From positions 1 to 9,078 of the forward strand of contig JADFKX010000076.1 in the NCBI GenBank assembly GCA_022564695.1: DNA of 9,078 nt, read 5' to 3'. Shown piece by piece: positions 8,720 through 9,078 of this stretch; position 1 is the first letter of the stretch, and each line of letters opens with the position of its first letter. Source of the stretch: Chloroflexota bacterium. Lineage in GTDB: Bacteria > Chloroflexota > Dehalococcoidia > SM23-28-2 > RBG-16-64-32. The translations under genes and the position numbers were made by a program. The notes under the pieces were generated by a model. It was not told the DNA's origin and did not search any database. It was given only the letters and a program-made list of their open reading frames with translations.

Positions 8720-9078
8720 CTAGTCTGCGCTAGCGAACAGGCTGAGGAGTCCTCGCTGTTCGTCGGAGAGCATCACTTCCTGATTACGTTGTGAGGGATA
8801 GATCTCTGCCTCGTCCCAGAACTGTTTAGCTACGCTCGTGGCGATGCCGAGCCTCACGCCGCGGTCCCTCAATGCCGGCATGAGCTTGTGAGTATCGAAT
8901 AGGTAGACTGACTCGATTACCCACGGTCTCACGGTTGCGCGTGATGAGGCCGCCGCGGACCTCGGGCCAGCGAGCACGAGATAGTAGTCGGGTGTTGCTT
9001 CGGGATTGATGTCAAGCACGCCTTCAAGCTTGCCGTACCACTTGATATTGACGGTCTGTCCAGCGAGTGGGCCGCCTC
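8720..9078 (-). CDS. Conserved hypothetical protein, C-terminal part, cut by the right edge
   Basis: The frame is open from the right edge to a TAG at 8720-8722, giving 119 residues; the first 19 codons (including QTVNIKWYGKLEG) precede an internal GTG at 9019, which is therefore unlikely to be the true start. Notable features are an INPEATPDYYLVLAGP segment, an RPWVIESVYLFD segment and a C-terminal DEQRGLLSLF. Alternating hydrophobic strands, a lack of membrane helices and a lack of low complexity suggest a soluble folded domain. I recall similar unnamed bacterial proteins but no function. The small zinc-ribbon-like gene lies downstream on the same strand, about 90 bases away. Confidence 0.75.
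   Translation of the reverse strand, partial: GGPLAGQTVNIKWYGKLEGVLDINPEATPDYYLVLAGPRSAAASSRATVRPWVIESVYLFDTHKLMPALRDRGVRLGIATSVAKQFWDEAEIYPSQRNQEVMLSDEQRGLLSLFASAD

Overview
The window reads as bacterial chromosome of fairly high GC content. All recognisable protein genes lie on the minus strand, so the order of transcription runs from right to left. I cannot assign the organism firmly. A NarL-type kinase/regulator pair, an exosortase without visible PEP-CTERM targets and the overall gene style would fit a Chloroflexota-like or other poorly sampled lineage, but this is a weak inference.

Right end (8220-9078): two conserved-hypothetical genes. One is cut by the right edge; the other is a small CPxC zinc-ribbon-like protein. 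At 8176-8220 lies the 3' half of a tRNA-Lys(UUU), from the anticodon loop through an encoded CCA, with no 5' half. This is the classic footprint of tyrosine-recombinase integration into a tRNA gene. The orientation puts the inserted DNA to its left, so the genes at 1-7667 may be the right end of an integrated island. The gene-free stretch 7668-8175 next to it is rich in inverted and direct repeats.

Middle right (6231-7667): a sensorless NarL/DegS-type histidine kinase is followed without a gap by a NarL/LuxR-type response regulator. A strong minus-strand intrinsic terminator closes this unit.

Centre (2532-6136): the core of the window. A 991-residue protein joins a response-regulator receiver domain, membrane segments, a processive family-2 glycosyltransferase domain, an extracytoplasmic beta-rich domain and a C-terminal membrane helix with a basic tail. 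It carries long Asn-Gly repeats, one block of which is inserted inside the catalytic domain. A four-base ATGA overlap and a strong ribosome binding site couple it to an exosortase/archaeosortase-family protein with a visible Cys-Arg-His triad.

Left (1-2383): a ParA/Soj-type ATPase, then a 420-residue protein with six copies of a ~33-residue repeat that I do not recognise, whose start overlaps parA by 67 bases. Next comes the N-terminus of a polytopic membrane protein resembling the PTPS-related/membrane glycosyltransferase group.

Taken together, glycosyltransferase + exosortase + (possibly) PTPS-related membrane protein recalls the three-gene exosortase G (XrtG) cassette described in Gram-positive bacteria. 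Here it is elaborated with phosphorelay input (REC fusion and a neighbouring two-component system) and a ParA-type positioning ATPase with a repeat-protein partner. My model, which is an inference, is a regulated and perhaps spatially positioned machine that makes a surface glycan and processes or anchors a surface domain.
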